Of a stretch of 6,539 bases of DNA, positions 6,342-6,539 are shown in pieces (within the stretch, counting starts at the first letter, position 1; each line of letters opens with the position of its first letter). The notes beneath the pieces were generated by a model. The model ran no database searches and was not told the DNA's origin. It saw only the letters and a list, made by a program, of their open reading frames with translations. Position numbers and translations under genes: made by a program. The stretch covers positions 1-6,539 of the forward strand of contig SKNL01000127.1 in NCBI GenBank assembly GCA_007120555.1, written 5' to 3'. The stretch comes from Balneolales bacterium (GTDB lineage: Bacteria; Bacteroidota; Rhodothermia; Balneolales; Natronogracilivirgulaceae).

Positions 6342-6539
6342 ATGAGTATCTTTATAGTTGGATGTCTATGCTTCATCCTGGCTTGTTCTCCGCATGATCC
6401 GAACAAAGAAACCGTATCCATGACTACTATTGAACTGCCTGAACCGGAACGCAGCGGGGAAATTTCCATAGAGGAATCGCTTCAGCAGCGCCGGTCTGTC
6501 CGCGAATATGCTTCCACACCGCTATCCCTGATGGAGATC
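6342..6539 (+). CDS. Lipoprotein nitroreductase-family protein (SagB/ThcOx-like), N-terminal part
   Basis: The first 66 codons of a gene that runs off the right edge with no stop. The protein opens with a short hydrophobic signal, MSIFIVGCLCFILAC, ending in an ILAC lipobox (Cys15), then a polar linker. ISIEESLQQRRSVREYASTPLSLMEI follows at about 41-66. IEESLQQRRSVREY is the usual opening of nitroreductase-fold flavoproteins, where the RRSVR arginines contact the FMN phosphate, and the TPLSLMEI continuation is typical of the SagB/ThcOx-type dehydrogenase branch. The likely product is an FMN-dependent oxidoreductase anchored outside the cytoplasmic membrane, with an unknown substrate. The signal has no positively charged residue before its hydrophobic core, which is unusual. 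Most of the domain lies outside the window, so the subfamily is tentative. A strong GGAGG supports the start. Confidence 0.8.
   Translation, partial: MSIFIVGCLCFILACSPHDPNKETVSMTTIELPEPERSGEISIEESLQQRRSVREYASTPLSLMEI

Noticed and set aside
1..6539. A new multi-gene defence, mobile or biosynthetic system
   Set aside because: Gene orientation alternates, intergenic gaps contain promoter- or terminator-like sequence, and the products (aminomutase, esterase, FNT channel, cation pump, DUF3127, nitroreductase) do not suggest a joint function. No mobility genes or arrays are present.

Overview
The window most resembles a chromosomal segment from a Bacteroidota-related bacterium, with Balneolota, Rhodothermota or another member of the FCB group as plausible homes. 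The evidence is a DUF3127 OB-fold protein, a family typical of Bacteroidota and relatives, and two lipoprotein-type signal peptides. At least two genes also have clear Shine-Dalgarno sites, which are weaker in classical Bacteroidetes. The taxonomic placement is an inference. Two 60-base samples I counted by hand differ in composition: 181-240 is about 68% GC and 5041-5100 about 48% GC.

Layout, left to right. Positions 2-595 (+) hold the C-terminal part of a KamA-family radical SAM/PLP aminomutase, truncated by the window edge. Facing it, 644-1732 (-) encodes a predicted lipoprotein alpha/beta-hydrolase (esterase type) with a low-complexity insert made of a 12-bp tandem repeat; a second, 16-bp tandem repeat runs over its stop codon. 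Divergent from the hydrolase, 1839-2693 (+) encodes a formate/nitrite-transporter (FNT) family channel. Convergent with the channel, 2756-5449 (-) encodes a P2-type cation-transporting ATPase. Behind it on the same strand, 5655-6083 (-) encodes a DUF3127 protein with an SSB-like acidic C-terminal tip; a strong hairpin separates the two. At the right edge, 6342-6539 (+) is the start of a lipoprotein nitroreductase (SagB/ThcOx-like), cut by the window end.

The genes do not form an obvious shared pathway or operon. Orientation alternates (+ - + - - +), and the only same-strand neighbours are about 200 bp apart with a hairpin between them. I see no CRISPR array, tRNA, rRNA, transposase, integrase or phage gene, and no convincing new multi-gene system. 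The points most worth checking are residue-level departures from well-studied relatives: the substrate pocket of the aminomutase, the pore glutamate of the FNT channel and the ion-binding residues of the P-type ATPase. The repeat-built insert in the hydrolase and the SSB-like tail of the DUF3127 protein are also worth a look.
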